This document shows, one piece after another, positions 8,925 to 15,598 of a DNA stretch of 15,598 bases; positions within the stretch are counted from its first letter, which is position 1, and each line of letters begins with the position of its first letter. Below the pieces are notes generated by a model. It ran no database searches. It was not told where the DNA came from and was given only the letters and a program-made list of their open reading frames with translations. Origin of the DNA: QHVT01 sp036387915 (GTDB taxonomy: Bacteria; Acidobacteriota; Thermoanaerobaculia; Gp7-AA8); NCBI GenBank assembly GCA_036387915.1, contig DASVSV010000063.1, positions 1 to 15,598 of the forward strand, in the 5' to 3' direction. A program made the position numbers and the translations under genes.

Positions 8925-9111
8925 CTGTCGCCCGCTACGCGGGCTGGTTAGGTGGCCCGAATCACCCCCCGGCGAAAAGCCGGGGGCTATTACCTGTAGC
9001 CGCCCTACGGCGGCACACCTTGCCCGCGGTAGCGGGCTTCAGGAAATAGCCCCCGGCTTTTCGCCGGGGGTATGGGTCGATCATTCTTCGAGCCCGCGTA
9101 GCGGGCGACAG
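8925..9111. repeat. 187-bp doubly nested palindrome
   Basis: The outer arms 8925-8945 and 9091-9111 are exact inverse copies (21 of 21). Inside them, 8966-8990 and 9046-9070 are also exact inverse copies (25 of 25), with partial pairing continuing towards the centre. Each arm is itself a small palindrome (CCCGC-TAC-GCGGG; CCCCCGGC-GAAAA-GCCGGGGG), and the centre holds CCGCC-CTAC-GGCGG and GCCCGC-GGTA-GCGGGC. As DNA or RNA it can switch between one long stem and a row of short hairpins. It could also act as a bidirectional transcription stop, which is not shown. Confidence 0.9.
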
Positions 9112-9163
9112 TCATGCTCCTGTTTCTTTCCTCAGGCGCGGCGCGACACGCCGTCACTGACGC

Positions 9164-10774
9164 TCACGATGACATCCGGAACCGCTGCAGGATCGTCCTG
9201 ACCTCCTGCACGCCCAGCGCCGCGGCCACGCAAAGATAGACGAGGCCGAAGACGCCGCACACGAGCGCCGCCTCGGCGATGTTGTGAAGGCGCGGCAGAA
9301 CGAGATCAGCCGCCAGAGCGGCGACGCCCGCGGTGATGGCGGAGAGCCAGAGCTTGAGCATGTACGTGCGTTTGGACGGGCCGCGGCCGATGCGCTGGTG
9401 GATGCGGTGGCGGAGGAGGGCGAACTCGATCCAGCCGGCGATGCCGGACGCGGTGGTGATGCCGACGACGCCGATCATGCGGCGGTCGGCCGGCAGCGGC
9501 AGGCCGAGGGAGGAGACGGCGGCGATGAACATCGGGCGGAGCGGGAACGCCAGGAGCAGCGAGAACGTGGCGCTGCCGATTACGCGCGTCAGGGCGATGC
9601 GGAACGGCGTCCCCGTGTCGTGCAGCGCGTAGAACGCGGCGGAGTAGAGACGGCCGAGGCTCGCGGCGAGCAAGCCGACGGACGCGCCGGCGAGCGTGTA
9701 CCAGACCAGCATGCTCGTGGACGGCGTGAACGCGCCGCGCTCGAACACCGCGGCGACGATCGCGCGGCCGATGAAGACATACGCGACCAGGGTCGGGATG
9801 ACGAAGAACGCTACCTGACGCAACGTTCGGTCCAGTCTCCCGCGCAGCGCGGCCTGGATCTCTTCCTCAGAGCCGGTCTCGCTGGACATCTGCGGCAGTT
9901 CCGCCGCGACGACGGACATCCCGAACACCGACAGTGGCAGGAACAAGATGGACTGCGCGTACGTCACGATCGAGACGGCACCGGTGGGCAGCAGCGACGC
10001 AATGAGCAGGTCGATGGAGGCATTGATCTGCACGACGCCGCGTCCCGCCACGACCGGGCCGATGTTGCGGAAGATGGTCTTCACCGGCTCGAGGCTGCGG
10101 TCGAAACCGAGTCTGAGATGCTTCGCGTGGTGCAGCACGAACGGCAGCTCGACCCCGAACTGCAGCGCGCTGCCGGCCACGGTCCCCCACGCCAGCGCGG
10201 TCGCGAGCGGCGCGCCGCTCATGCGCATGCCGAAGATCAGCAGCGTGACGATCATCGCCGCGTTCCAGACGACGGGCGCGACATACGAGATGAAGAACTG
10301 GCGATGAGCATTCAGGATCCCGAGCGCCCACGCGTACAGGACGAGCAGGCCGACGCCGGGAAAAACGATGCGCGTCAGCTTGATGGCCAGAGCCATGATC
10401 GGCGGCTCCAGTCCGCCCGCGGTGATGCGTAGGATCACCGGCGCGAACGCGATGCCGAGGATGACCAGGACGAGCACGATGACGGCGAGAAACGAGACGA
10501 AAACGCCGGCCACGCGGTCGGCCTCTTTCTGCTCCCCTCTCGCCAGCAGGCGCGAATAAACGGGGATGAACGAGCCGGAGAGCACCCCTTCGCCGAGGAG
10601 GTTCTGCAGGATGTTCGGGATGCGGGTGGCGACGTTGAACGCGTCGGCCGCGCCCGAGGCGCCGAGAAAATGGGCGAAGACGCTCTGCCGGATCAGGCCC
10701 GCGACGCGGCTGAGCATGACGCCGGCCGCCACCAGCGTCGCATATCCGCCGAACCGGCGTGAAGATTCGGACAC
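9164..10774 (-). CDS. murJ: MurJ/MviN-family lipid flippase, first paralogue
   Basis: The 536-residue polytopic inner-membrane protein belongs to the MOP/MurJ family, which flips lipid II for peptidoglycan synthesis. Visible family features are LSRVAGLIR at 21-29, ADAFNVATRIPN at 43-54, GEGVLSGSFIPV at 61-72 and the FPGVGLLVLY helix from 138. There are about 14 hydrophobic segments, the usual MurJ number. Arginines equivalent to E. coli R18 and R24 are present (23 and 29). The positions of E. coli R52 and R270 appear to be Gln57 and Ser275 by my alignment. The start is GTG at 10774 with no clear ribosome site. It lies 69 bp downstream of a second, closely similar murJ, so this is a tandem duplication. 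The last codons fall inside a palindromic repeat. The family call is firm; whether it transports lipid II or another polyprenyl lipid is open. Confidence 0.92.
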   Translation of the reverse strand: MSESSRRFGGYATLVAAGVMLSRVAGLIRQSVFAHFLGASGAADAFNVATRIPNILQNLLGEGVLSGSFIPVYSRLLARGEQKEADRVAGVFVSFLAVIVLVLVILGIAFAPVILRITAGGLEPPIMALAIKLTRIVFPGVGLLVLYAWALGILNAHRQFFISYVAPVVWNAAMIVTLLIFGMRMSGAPLATALAWGTVAGSALQFGVELPFVLHHAKHLRLGFDRSLEPVKTIFRNIGPVVAGRGVVQINASIDLLIASLLPTGAVSIVTYAQSILFLPLSVFGMSVVAAELPQMSSETGSEEEIQAALRGRLDRTLRQVAFFVIPTLVAYVFIGRAIVAAVFERGAFTPSTSMLVWYTLAGASVGLLAASLGRLYSAAFYALHDTGTPFRIALTRVIGSATFSLLLAFPLRPMFIAAVSSLGLPLPADRRMIGVVGITTASGIAGWIEFALLRHRIHQRIGRGPSKRTYMLKLWLSAITAGVAALAADLVLPRLHNIAEAALVCGVFGLVYLCVAAALGVQEVRTILQRFRMSS

Positions 10775-10843
10775 GGCGCGAGACGATACTCGATGCGGCG
10801 CGATACGACGGAACGAGAAGGACCGGGACGCCCCTCGTCGTCT

Positions 10844-12535
10844 CTACCGCAGTCCCGGCACGAACCGGCCCAGCGTTGCGCGTACCTCGGCGATGCGGAG
10901 GACGAACGCGACGGCGAAGTAGATCAGGCCGAAGACGCCGCAGGCGAGGACCGCTTCGACGATGTATCGCAACGGCAGGCGGGCGGCGAGATCGCGGAGA
11001 AGGAAGTGATCCGCGGCGGCGGCGCCGATGCCGGCGGCGAGGGCGGCCAGCCAGAGCTTGAGCATGAAGGCCGTCTTCGACTCCCCTTTTCCGACGCGGT
11101 TGCGGATGCCGCGGCGCAGGAGGACGAACTCGATCCACGCGGCGAAGCCGGAGGCCGCGCTGATGCCGACTACGCCGAGGAGCTTCTCCGCGCCGGGAAA
11201 GTCGGGCATCGGGAGGCCGAGGGCCCGGATGACGGCGGGGAACATCCAGCGCAGCGGAAAGGCGAAGAGCAGCGCGAGGCCGGCGCCGCCGATCACGCGG
11301 GCGATGGCGATGCGGAACGGCGTCTTCGTGTCGTGCAGCGCGTAGAACGCCGAGGAGTAGAGCCGGCCGAGCGTCGCCGCGAGCAGGCCGATGGCGGCGC
11401 CGGCGAGCACGTACCAGACGATGAGGGTCGTGTTCGCGTCGAACTTGCCGCGCTGATAGAGCGCCGCGACGAGCACGCGTCCGAGGAGCACGAATGCGAC
11501 CACGGTCGGGATGACGAAAAAGGAGACCTGGCGCACCGCGCGGTCGAGACGCTTGCGCACCGCGAGGTTCACTTCTTCCGCCGTCCCCTTCTCGCCGGCC
11601 ATCTGCGGCAGCTCGGCGTTGGCGATGGACATGCCGAAGACGGAGATCGGCAGCATGTAGATGGTCTGGGCGAAGAAGAAATTCGTCAGCGCGCCGATCG
11701 GCAGCGCCGCGGCGATGAAGGTGTCGACGTAGCCGCTGATCTGCACGACGCCCCGTCCGCCGACGACCGGGCCGATGTTGCGGAAGATGGTCCGCACCGG
11801 CTCCAGCGTGCGATCGAGTCCGAAGGAGAGATGCTTCGCGTGGCGGAGCACGAACGGGACCTCGATCGCGAACTGCAGTCCGCAGCCGACCAGCGTGCCC
11901 CACGCCAGCGCATGCGCCAGCGCGGCGCCGCTCATCCGCGCGCCGAAGATCACCAGCGTGGCGATCATGGCCGCGCTCCAGAGCACCGGCGCGACGTAGC
12001 CGATGAAGAACTGGCGATGCGCGTTCAGGATGCCCAGCGCCCACGCGTACAACACGAGCAGTCCGACGCCGGGAAAGATGATCCGCGTGAAGCGGATGGC
12101 CATCTCCATGACCTCGGGCTCCAGTCCGGCGACGGTGATGGCCAGGATCTGCGGCGTGAAGATCACGCCCAGGATCACCAGCGCGCTGACGAGCAGCGCC
12201 AGGAACGAGACGAACACGCCGGCCACGCGATCGGCCGCGCGGTGGTCGCCGTGCGAGACGAGCCGTGAGTAGACGGGGATGAAAGCGGCGGAGAGCACGC
12301 CCTCGCCGAGGAGGTTCTGCAGAAAGTTCGGGACCTTCAGAGCGACGTTGAAGGCGTCGGTTGCCGCGGAGGCGCCGAGGTAGTGGGCGATGGCGGCGGT
12401 GCGAATGAGGCCGGCCACGCGGCTGAGCATGATGCCGGCCGCGACCAGCACCGCATATCCCCCGAACTTGCGCGCCCCTGACGGTTGCGACGCGGGCGTC
12501 GGGGGAATGGGAGGCTCGGCGGGGACGTCTGACAC
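10844..12535 (-). CDS. murJ: MurJ/MviN-family lipid flippase, second paralogue
   Basis: The 563-residue paralogue of the neighbouring murJ is probably also an inner-membrane lipid flippase. The same landmarks occur in the same order: LSRVAGLIR at 37-45, TDAFNVALKVPN at 59-70, GEGVLSAAFIPV at 77-88, and a 25-residue stretch beginning FPGVGLLVLY that is identical in both proteins. E. coli R52 and R270 are again replaced (Gln73, Thr291). A Pro-rich N-terminal extension (PAEPPIPPTPASQP) precedes the first helix and is absent from the other copy. I chose GTG 12535, which gives MSD... parallel to MSE... in the first copy and avoids overlapping the divergent gene. A GTG at 12571 would add 12 residues but run into that gene's start. 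It is the first gene of the pair and probably co-transcribed with the other copy. Moderate divergence suggests an old duplication with separate roles. Confidence 0.92.
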   Translation of the reverse strand: MSDVPAEPPIPPTPASQPSGARKFGGYAVLVAAGIMLSRVAGLIRTAAIAHYLGASAATDAFNVALKVPNFLQNLLGEGVLSAAFIPVYSRLVSHGDHRAADRVAGVFVSFLALLVSALVILGVIFTPQILAITVAGLEPEVMEMAIRFTRIIFPGVGLLVLYAWALGILNAHRQFFIGYVAPVLWSAAMIATLVIFGARMSGAALAHALAWGTLVGCGLQFAIEVPFVLRHAKHLSFGLDRTLEPVRTIFRNIGPVVGGRGVVQISGYVDTFIAAALPIGALTNFFFAQTIYMLPISVFGMSIANAELPQMAGEKGTAEEVNLAVRKRLDRAVRQVSFFVIPTVVAFVLLGRVLVAALYQRGKFDANTTLIVWYVLAGAAIGLLAATLGRLYSSAFYALHDTKTPFRIAIARVIGGAGLALLFAFPLRWMFPAVIRALGLPMPDFPGAEKLLGVVGISAASGFAAWIEFVLLRRGIRNRVGKGESKTAFMLKLWLAALAAGIGAAAADHFLLRDLAARLPLRYIVEAVLACGVFGLIYFAVAFVLRIAEVRATLGRFVPGLR

Positions 12536-12560
12536 GCCGGGATAAGATACCTTGCTTTCG
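12536..12560. promoter_or_regulatory. 25-bp divergent start region
   Basis: Only 25 bases separate the chosen murJ start (12535, minus) from the oxidoreductase ATG (12561, plus). Neither side shows a convincing ribosome site. TAAGAT at 12543-12548 is a possible plus-strand -10 that would place transcription start within a few bases of the ATG, suggesting a leaderless or nearly leaderless message. Promoters for both genes must largely lie within the opposite gene. This is tentative. Confidence 0.25.
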
Positions 12561-13697
12561 ATGCCGCCCACTCAGCCCATCCGCATTGCAGGTGCGGGAC
12601 CATCCGGACTGGCCGCCGCAATCGCGCTCGCCCGCGCCGGACGGGCCGTGGAAGTGCACGAAGCCAAATCCGACGTGGGCACGCGTTTCATCGGCGACCT
12701 GCAGATCATCGAGGCTTCGTCCGAGCGCGAGCCGGTGCCCGACTTCCTCGACCGCATCGGCATCGAGCGCAATTTCTGGCTCCGCCCCGCCCTCGGCGCC
12801 ACCTTCTACGACCACCGCAACCGCCCTCGCGTCATCAGCAGCGCGGAACCGTTCGGCTACTTCCTCCGCCGCGGCGCCGAAGAGCAAACGCTCGACCGCG
12901 GACTCCTCGCCCAGGCCCGCGCCCTCGGCGTCAACGTCATCTTCAACAGTCGATTGCAGACCGCGGACGTGATCGCCACCGGTCCCGCGGCGCCGGACGG
13001 ACTGGCGCGCGAGATGACGTGGCACACGGACGACCCGGAGCGCGTGGAGGTCTTCTTCAACCATCACCTCGCGCCGGGCGGCTATTCGTATCTCTTCATC
13101 CTCGAAGGGATCGCCACGTTCGGCTGCGCCATCGTCGCGGACTTTAAGAAGATCGACGAATACTTTGAACACTCGCTGCACGCGGCGCAGCGCGCGAATC
13201 CGTTCGAGATTCCGCCGGTGAGGCGCACCGGCTACTCGTACATGAACTTCCACCTGAAGCAGCGCGCCACGAAGAACGGCGCGCGCTTCGTCGGCGAGGC
13301 CGCCGGCTTTCAGGACTACCTGTTCGGACTGGGCATCCGCTACGCGCTGACCAGCGGCTGGCTGGCGGCGCAGAGCATTCTCCATGAGCGCGACTACGAC
13401 GAGCTGTGGCAGGAAGCCCTGGGCACGAAGCAGCAGACGTCGCTCGTCAATCGCTTTCTGTACGAGGCCGGCGGCAACGCGGGGCTGTCGATCTTCGTGA
13501 AGCAGGCCGCGCGGGCGAAGGACTTCAACCGTTATCTCAGCGGCTGGCACGCGACGTCGTGGTGGAAGGCCATGCTGTCGCCGGTGATCCGCCGCTTCTG
13601 GCGTCACAGCGGCCGCTGCCTGCACAAGCCGGAAGACCACTGGTGCCGCTCGCGCGACACCGCGATCAAGGTGCCGCCCCTGGGGCCGCTCACATGA
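12561..13697 (+). CDS. FAD-dependent oxidoreductase, geranylgeranyl-reductase-like
   Basis: The 378-residue flavoprotein has an N-terminal Rossmann motif IRIAGAGPSGLAAAIALARAG (from residue 7) and the second FAD motif FVGEAAGFQDYLFGLGIRYAL (from 243), a pattern shared with geranylgeranyl reductases and related flavin monooxygenase-like enzymes. APGGYSYLF at 171-179 matches the 'PGGY.W.F' segment of prenyl reductases. The likely reaction is reduction (or oxidation) of an isoprenoid substrate; the substrate is not known. The C-terminus from about 325 is rich in Trp, Arg and His (YLSGWHATSWWK, RRFWRHSGRCLHK) and could lie at a membrane. ATG 12561 begins MPPTQPIRIAGAG, the usual distance before the FAD motif; a TTG at 12552 is less likely. 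The stop overlaps the next gene's start as ATGA, so both are translated together. An HpnE-type role is less likely, since that enzyme is of the amine-oxidase/phytoene-desaturase type. Confidence 0.8.
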   Translation: MPPTQPIRIAGAGPSGLAAAIALARAGRAVEVHEAKSDVGTRFIGDLQIIEASSEREPVPDFLDRIGIERNFWLRPALGATFYDHRNRPRVISSAEPFGYFLRRGAEEQTLDRGLLAQARALGVNVIFNSRLQTADVIATGPAAPDGLAREMTWHTDDPERVEVFFNHHLAPGGYSYLFILEGIATFGCAIVADFKKIDEYFEHSLHAAQRANPFEIPPVRRTGYSYMNFHLKQRATKNGARFVGEAAGFQDYLFGLGIRYALTSGWLAAQSILHERDYDELWQEALGTKQQTSLVNRFLYEAGGNAGLSIFVKQAARAKDFNRYLSGWHATSWWKAMLSPVIRRFWRHSGRCLHKPEDHWCRSRDTAIKVPPLGPLT

Positions 13698-14554
13698 CAA
13701 CATCTGGGTCGACAATCGACGCCGCGTACGCGCACTGCCGCGCCATCGCCCACAAGCACGGCGCGAATTTCTCGGTCGGCTTCCGGTTCCTGCCGAAGCG
13801 AAAGCGGCAGGCGGTGTACGCGGCGTATGCGTTCTGCCGCGTGGCGGACGACATCGCGGACGAGGGCGAAGGCAACGAAATCGCGCGCCTGGCGGACTGG
13901 CAGCGCGAGCTCGACGCCGCCTACTCCGGCACGCCGACGCACACGATCGCCATCGCTCTCGCCGACGCGCTGCAGCATTTCGCGATCCCGAAGAGCGCGT
14001 TCGTCGCACTGATCGACGGCTGCCGTCAGGACATGGTCAAGACGCGCTACGAGACGTTCGACGAGCTGCTGCAGTACTGCGAGCTGGTGGCGGCGTCGAT
14101 CTCCGACATCTCACTGGCAATCTTCGGCTACCGCACCGACGCCGCCCTCGGATACGGCCGCAATCTGGCCATCGCGCTGCAGCTGACGAACGTCACGCGC
14201 GACATCGGCGACGATCTGACGCGCGACCGCGTCTATCTCCCCGCGGTCGAGCTGCGCCAGTTCGGCGTCGAGGAGCGCGATCTCTTCGCCCACACGGAGA
14301 ACGAGCGCGTGCGGAAGCTGATCGAGTTCCAGATCGCCCGCGCGGAGAGCTATTTCCGCGACGCCGAGCCGCTGCTCGACGAGCTCGATTTCGACGCGCG
14401 TTTTCCCACCCTGCTCATGGGTGGGGTCTACGCGACGGTGCTCGCCAAACTGCGCCAGGACCCGTTCCTCGCCATCCGCGAACGGTTGCGCCTCTCCCCT
14501 CTGCAGAAGATGCTCGTGATCGGGACCCGGGTTCTCCGCCCGCACTTTGTGTAA
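13694..14554 (+). CDS. squalene/phytoene synthase family protein
   Basis: The 286-residue all-helical prenyl-transferase condenses two prenyl diphosphates head to head, making squalene/presqualene diphosphate (C30) or phytoene (C40). Both aspartate-rich metal-diphosphate sites are present: DDIAD at 52-56 inside YAFCRVADDIADE, and DIGDD at 170-174 inside QLTNVTRDIGDD. The YLP motif (181-183) and a basic RFLPKRKRQAVYAAYAFCR segment (31-49) are also typical. Length is normal for the bacterial HpnC/HpnD/CrtB range; product length cannot be told from sequence. The ATG at 13694 overlaps the oxidoreductase stop by four bases. Linkage with a prenyl-reductase-like enzyme, and back-to-back with two polyprenyl-lipid flippases, suggests a dedicated isoprenoid lipid. 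No squalene-hopene cyclase or carotenoid desaturase is in the window. Confidence 0.9.
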   Translation: MTTSGSTIDAAYAHCRAIAHKHGANFSVGFRFLPKRKRQAVYAAYAFCRVADDIADEGEGNEIARLADWQRELDAAYSGTPTHTIAIALADALQHFAIPKSAFVALIDGCRQDMVKTRYETFDELLQYCELVAASISDISLAIFGYRTDAALGYGRNLAIALQLTNVTRDIGDDLTRDRVYLPAVELRQFGVEERDLFAHTENERVRKLIEFQIARAESYFRDAEPLLDELDFDARFPTLLMGGVYATVLAKLRQDPFLAIRERLRLSPLQKMLVIGTRVLRPHFV

Positions 14555-14587
14555 CTCACAGATAATTACGGACGTCGTAGGCTGCGG

Positions 14588-15322
14588 ATGAAGGTTCGTT
14601 TGTTCATGACGCTGCTTCTGGCTGCAGGTTCGATGGCGGCGCAGGAGGTGTCGACGGCGGTGGTGCCGGTGGTCGGCAGCGTCTTCGGCGCGACGATGGT
14701 CCGCTGGAAGACGGACGTGGAGCTGATCAACGACACCGGCCGCGCCACGGACGTCGCACTCGAGCTGCCGCTTGCACCGGAGCTGGCCGAGTTCGCGGTG
14801 ACGATGGCCCCCGGCCAGACGCTCCGTTTCCCCGACATCGCCCAGGCCTTTTCCCTCAACCACGTCCTCTCCCCGCTCCGCGTCACCACAAGCGGCCGCC
14901 GCTCGATCTCGGTGCGCGCCAGCGTCTACGCGGTCCGCGAAGGCGGCGAACCGTCTCCCACGCAACCCCTCACTGTCTTCATCGGCTCGCCCTTTCACCC
15001 GTCGCGCGTCCTCGACGGTCTCGCCTTCAGCACGGACTTCCGCACGAACATCGGTCTGGTGAATCTGAGCGACCGCGAGGCGGAGTTTGTCCTCGCCCTG
15101 CAACGCCTCCCCGGCCGCACGATCGCGGTGTCGCAGGTGCGCGTCCGCGCCGGCGGGATGATGCACGCGTCAATTCAGTCGCTCTTCCCCCTGATCACGG
15201 AAGGCTCCGGCTTCAACGTGATCGTGGAAACGGGAGCGCGCGACACTTACGTCTACGCCTCCGTCATCGAAAGCGCTACCCATGCCGGCCGCTTCATCTC
15301 CCCTCGCCCAGGCGCGCGTTAG
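14588..15322 (+). CDS. secreted two-repeat protein of unknown function
   Basis: I do not recognise a named family. The 244-residue product has a Sec signal peptide (MKVRLFMTLLLAAGSMAAQ; cleavage probably after residue 18), no other membrane segment and no cysteine. The mature part is two copies of the same module about 111 residues apart. RWKTDVELIN at 39-48 matches DFRTNIGLVN at 150-159, the PGQTLRFPDIAQAF region at 75-88 matches AGGMMHASIQSLF at 188-200, and VRASVYA at 109-115 matches YVYASV at 221-226. The short alternating hydrophobic strands suggest beta-sandwich domains. Similar 'RTDV.L.N' modules occur, as I recall, in exported proteins of Acidobacteriota. It starts 33 bp after the synthase on the same strand with no strong ribosome site, so it may be a read-through passenger. 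A long palindrome follows it. The ORF is firm and the function unknown. Confidence 0.75.
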   Translation: MKVRLFMTLLLAAGSMAAQEVSTAVVPVVGSVFGATMVRWKTDVELINDTGRATDVALELPLAPELAEFAVTMAPGQTLRFPDIAQAFSLNHVLSPLRVTTSGRRSISVRASVYAVREGGEPSPTQPLTVFIGSPFHPSRVLDGLAFSTDFRTNIGLVNLSDREAEFVLALQRLPGRTIAVSQVRVRAGGMMHASIQSLFPLITEGSGFNVIVETGARDTYVYASVIESATHAGRFISPRPGAR

Positions 15323-15365
15323 GGCGCACTCCCCACCGCCCGGGAGAACGACCGGGAGGCCTCCG

Positions 15366-15486
15366 GCGGGCCGGTACGACCGGCAGCGCTGATTGCTCCG
15401 CTACGCCACGCTCTCGCCACGAACGTGTTTGGTCCCGAACTGGCCGGTTAGCGCAGCAACAAGCGCTGCCGGTCGCACCGGCCCGC
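15366..15486. repeat. 121-bp palindromic element downstream of the secreted-protein gene
   Basis: Arms 15366-15403 and 15449-15486 are inverted repeats with 34 of 38 matches; the outer 25 bases match at 24. The arm contains smaller palindromes such as GCCGG-TACGA-CCGGC and AGCGCT. It begins 44 bp after the preceding stop codon and could end plus-strand transcripts, but no T-tract follows. It belongs to the same style of nested GC-rich palindromes seen at 6171-6428 and 8925-9111, without sharing long identical stretches with them. Confidence 0.85.
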
Positions 15487-15598
15487 CTATAGCTGTTCCT
15501 GCCGTTTCCCCGCTTCTCCCTCAGCCCCAAGAGAAATGTCCGAGGGGTGCCGATCAGGAGAAAAGGGTTCGTGCGGCGCGATACTAAGAAGAAGGATT
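15487..15598 (+). other. end of window, possible leader of a following gene
   Basis: No open frame here is convincing. The last bases hold AAGGA at 15592-15596, which could be the ribosome site of a plus-strand gene starting just past the window. GATACT at 15580-15585 might be part of a promoter. Both are guesses from very short motifs. Confidence 0.15.

Larger units (their letters stand above)
8799..9174. repeat. composite element bounded by 17-bp imperfect inverted ends
   Basis: TGTCATCCCGAGCGTGA at 8799-8815 is repeated in inverted form at 9158-9174 with 14 of 17 matches. These ends enclose two smaller palindromic units and no gene. The right end runs over the stop codon of the first murJ (9164-9166), so the element supplies that gene's last codons (Met-Ser-Ser and stop). 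It fills nearly all of the gap between oppD and murJ. The outer boundaries are an inference from the matching ends. Confidence 0.55.

Noticed and set aside
8925..9111. A CRISPR array or tRNA-like fold in the palindrome cluster.
   Set aside because: There are no regularly spaced direct repeats with unique spacers and no cloverleaf with conserved tRNA positions. The symmetry is inverted, not tandem.
12536..12571. A GTG at 12571 as the start of the second murJ.
   Set aside because: It would overlap the first codons of the divergent oxidoreductase. GTG 12535 gives an N-terminus parallel to the paralogue. The choice remains unproven.
9867..14009. A 1380-codon open frame on the minus strand spanning both murJ genes and the opposite-strand oxidoreductase.
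   Set aside because: Its translation is Arg/Ala/Pro-rich low-complexity sequence and it crosses strongly conserved genes on both strands. Long stop-free shadow frames are normal in GC-rich DNA.

Overview
The window is about 15.6 kb of GC-rich bacterial chromosome. It has no rRNA, tRNA, CRISPR array or transposase gene. Gene content (TolC/MacA-type efflux, MurJ, secreted proteins with a Sec signal) points to a diderm bacterium. The high GC, a four-helix-bundle hitchhiker gene and dense nested palindromes of the 'GCCGGAGGC' style suggest Acidobacteriota or a similar soil or metagenomic lineage. That placement is inference, because no taxonomic marker gene is present.

Layout. (1) 3-4888, minus strand: a tightly coupled operon read from right to left, coding for a TolC-family outer-membrane protein, a YIP1-family membrane protein, a MacA-like periplasmic adaptor and a MacB/LolD-type ABC ATPase. 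Start and stop codons overlap or nearly touch at every junction. A four-helix-bundle (S23/IVP-type) gene follows, behind a purine-rich heptamer repeat. The permease expected for this pump is not in the window. (2) 5025-6113, minus: an MBL-fold exonuclease-like protein carrying an 87-bp near-perfect palindrome inserted in frame. (3) 6114-6480: a gene-free spacer holding a 258-bp element with 60-bp inverted arms, bracketed by a 34-bp direct repeat, one copy of which is the 3' end of oppF. (4) 6481-8722, minus: oppD and oppF, the two ATPases of an oligopeptide/dipeptide importer, with no permeases or binding protein nearby. (5) 8723-9163: a gene-free spacer filled with nested palindromes. (6) 9164-12535, minus: two tandem MurJ/MviN-family flippase paralogues. 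(7) 12561-15322, plus, divergent from the murJ pair: a geranylgeranyl-reductase-like FAD oxidoreductase overlapping a squalene/phytoene synthase by ATGA, then a secreted protein built of two repeats. (8) 15323-15598: another long palindrome and the apparent approach to a further gene.

Functional picture: the left part is a tripartite export system. The centre is peptide uptake ATPases plus a nuclease-like enzyme. The right part is isoprenoid synthesis and reduction placed back-to-back with polyprenyl-lipid flippases, which suggests but does not prove a lipid-linked theme. The most unusual content is the family of palindromic elements: at least four in 15.6 kb, one inside a coding sequence without breaking the frame and two abutting or overlapping the 3' ends of genes.
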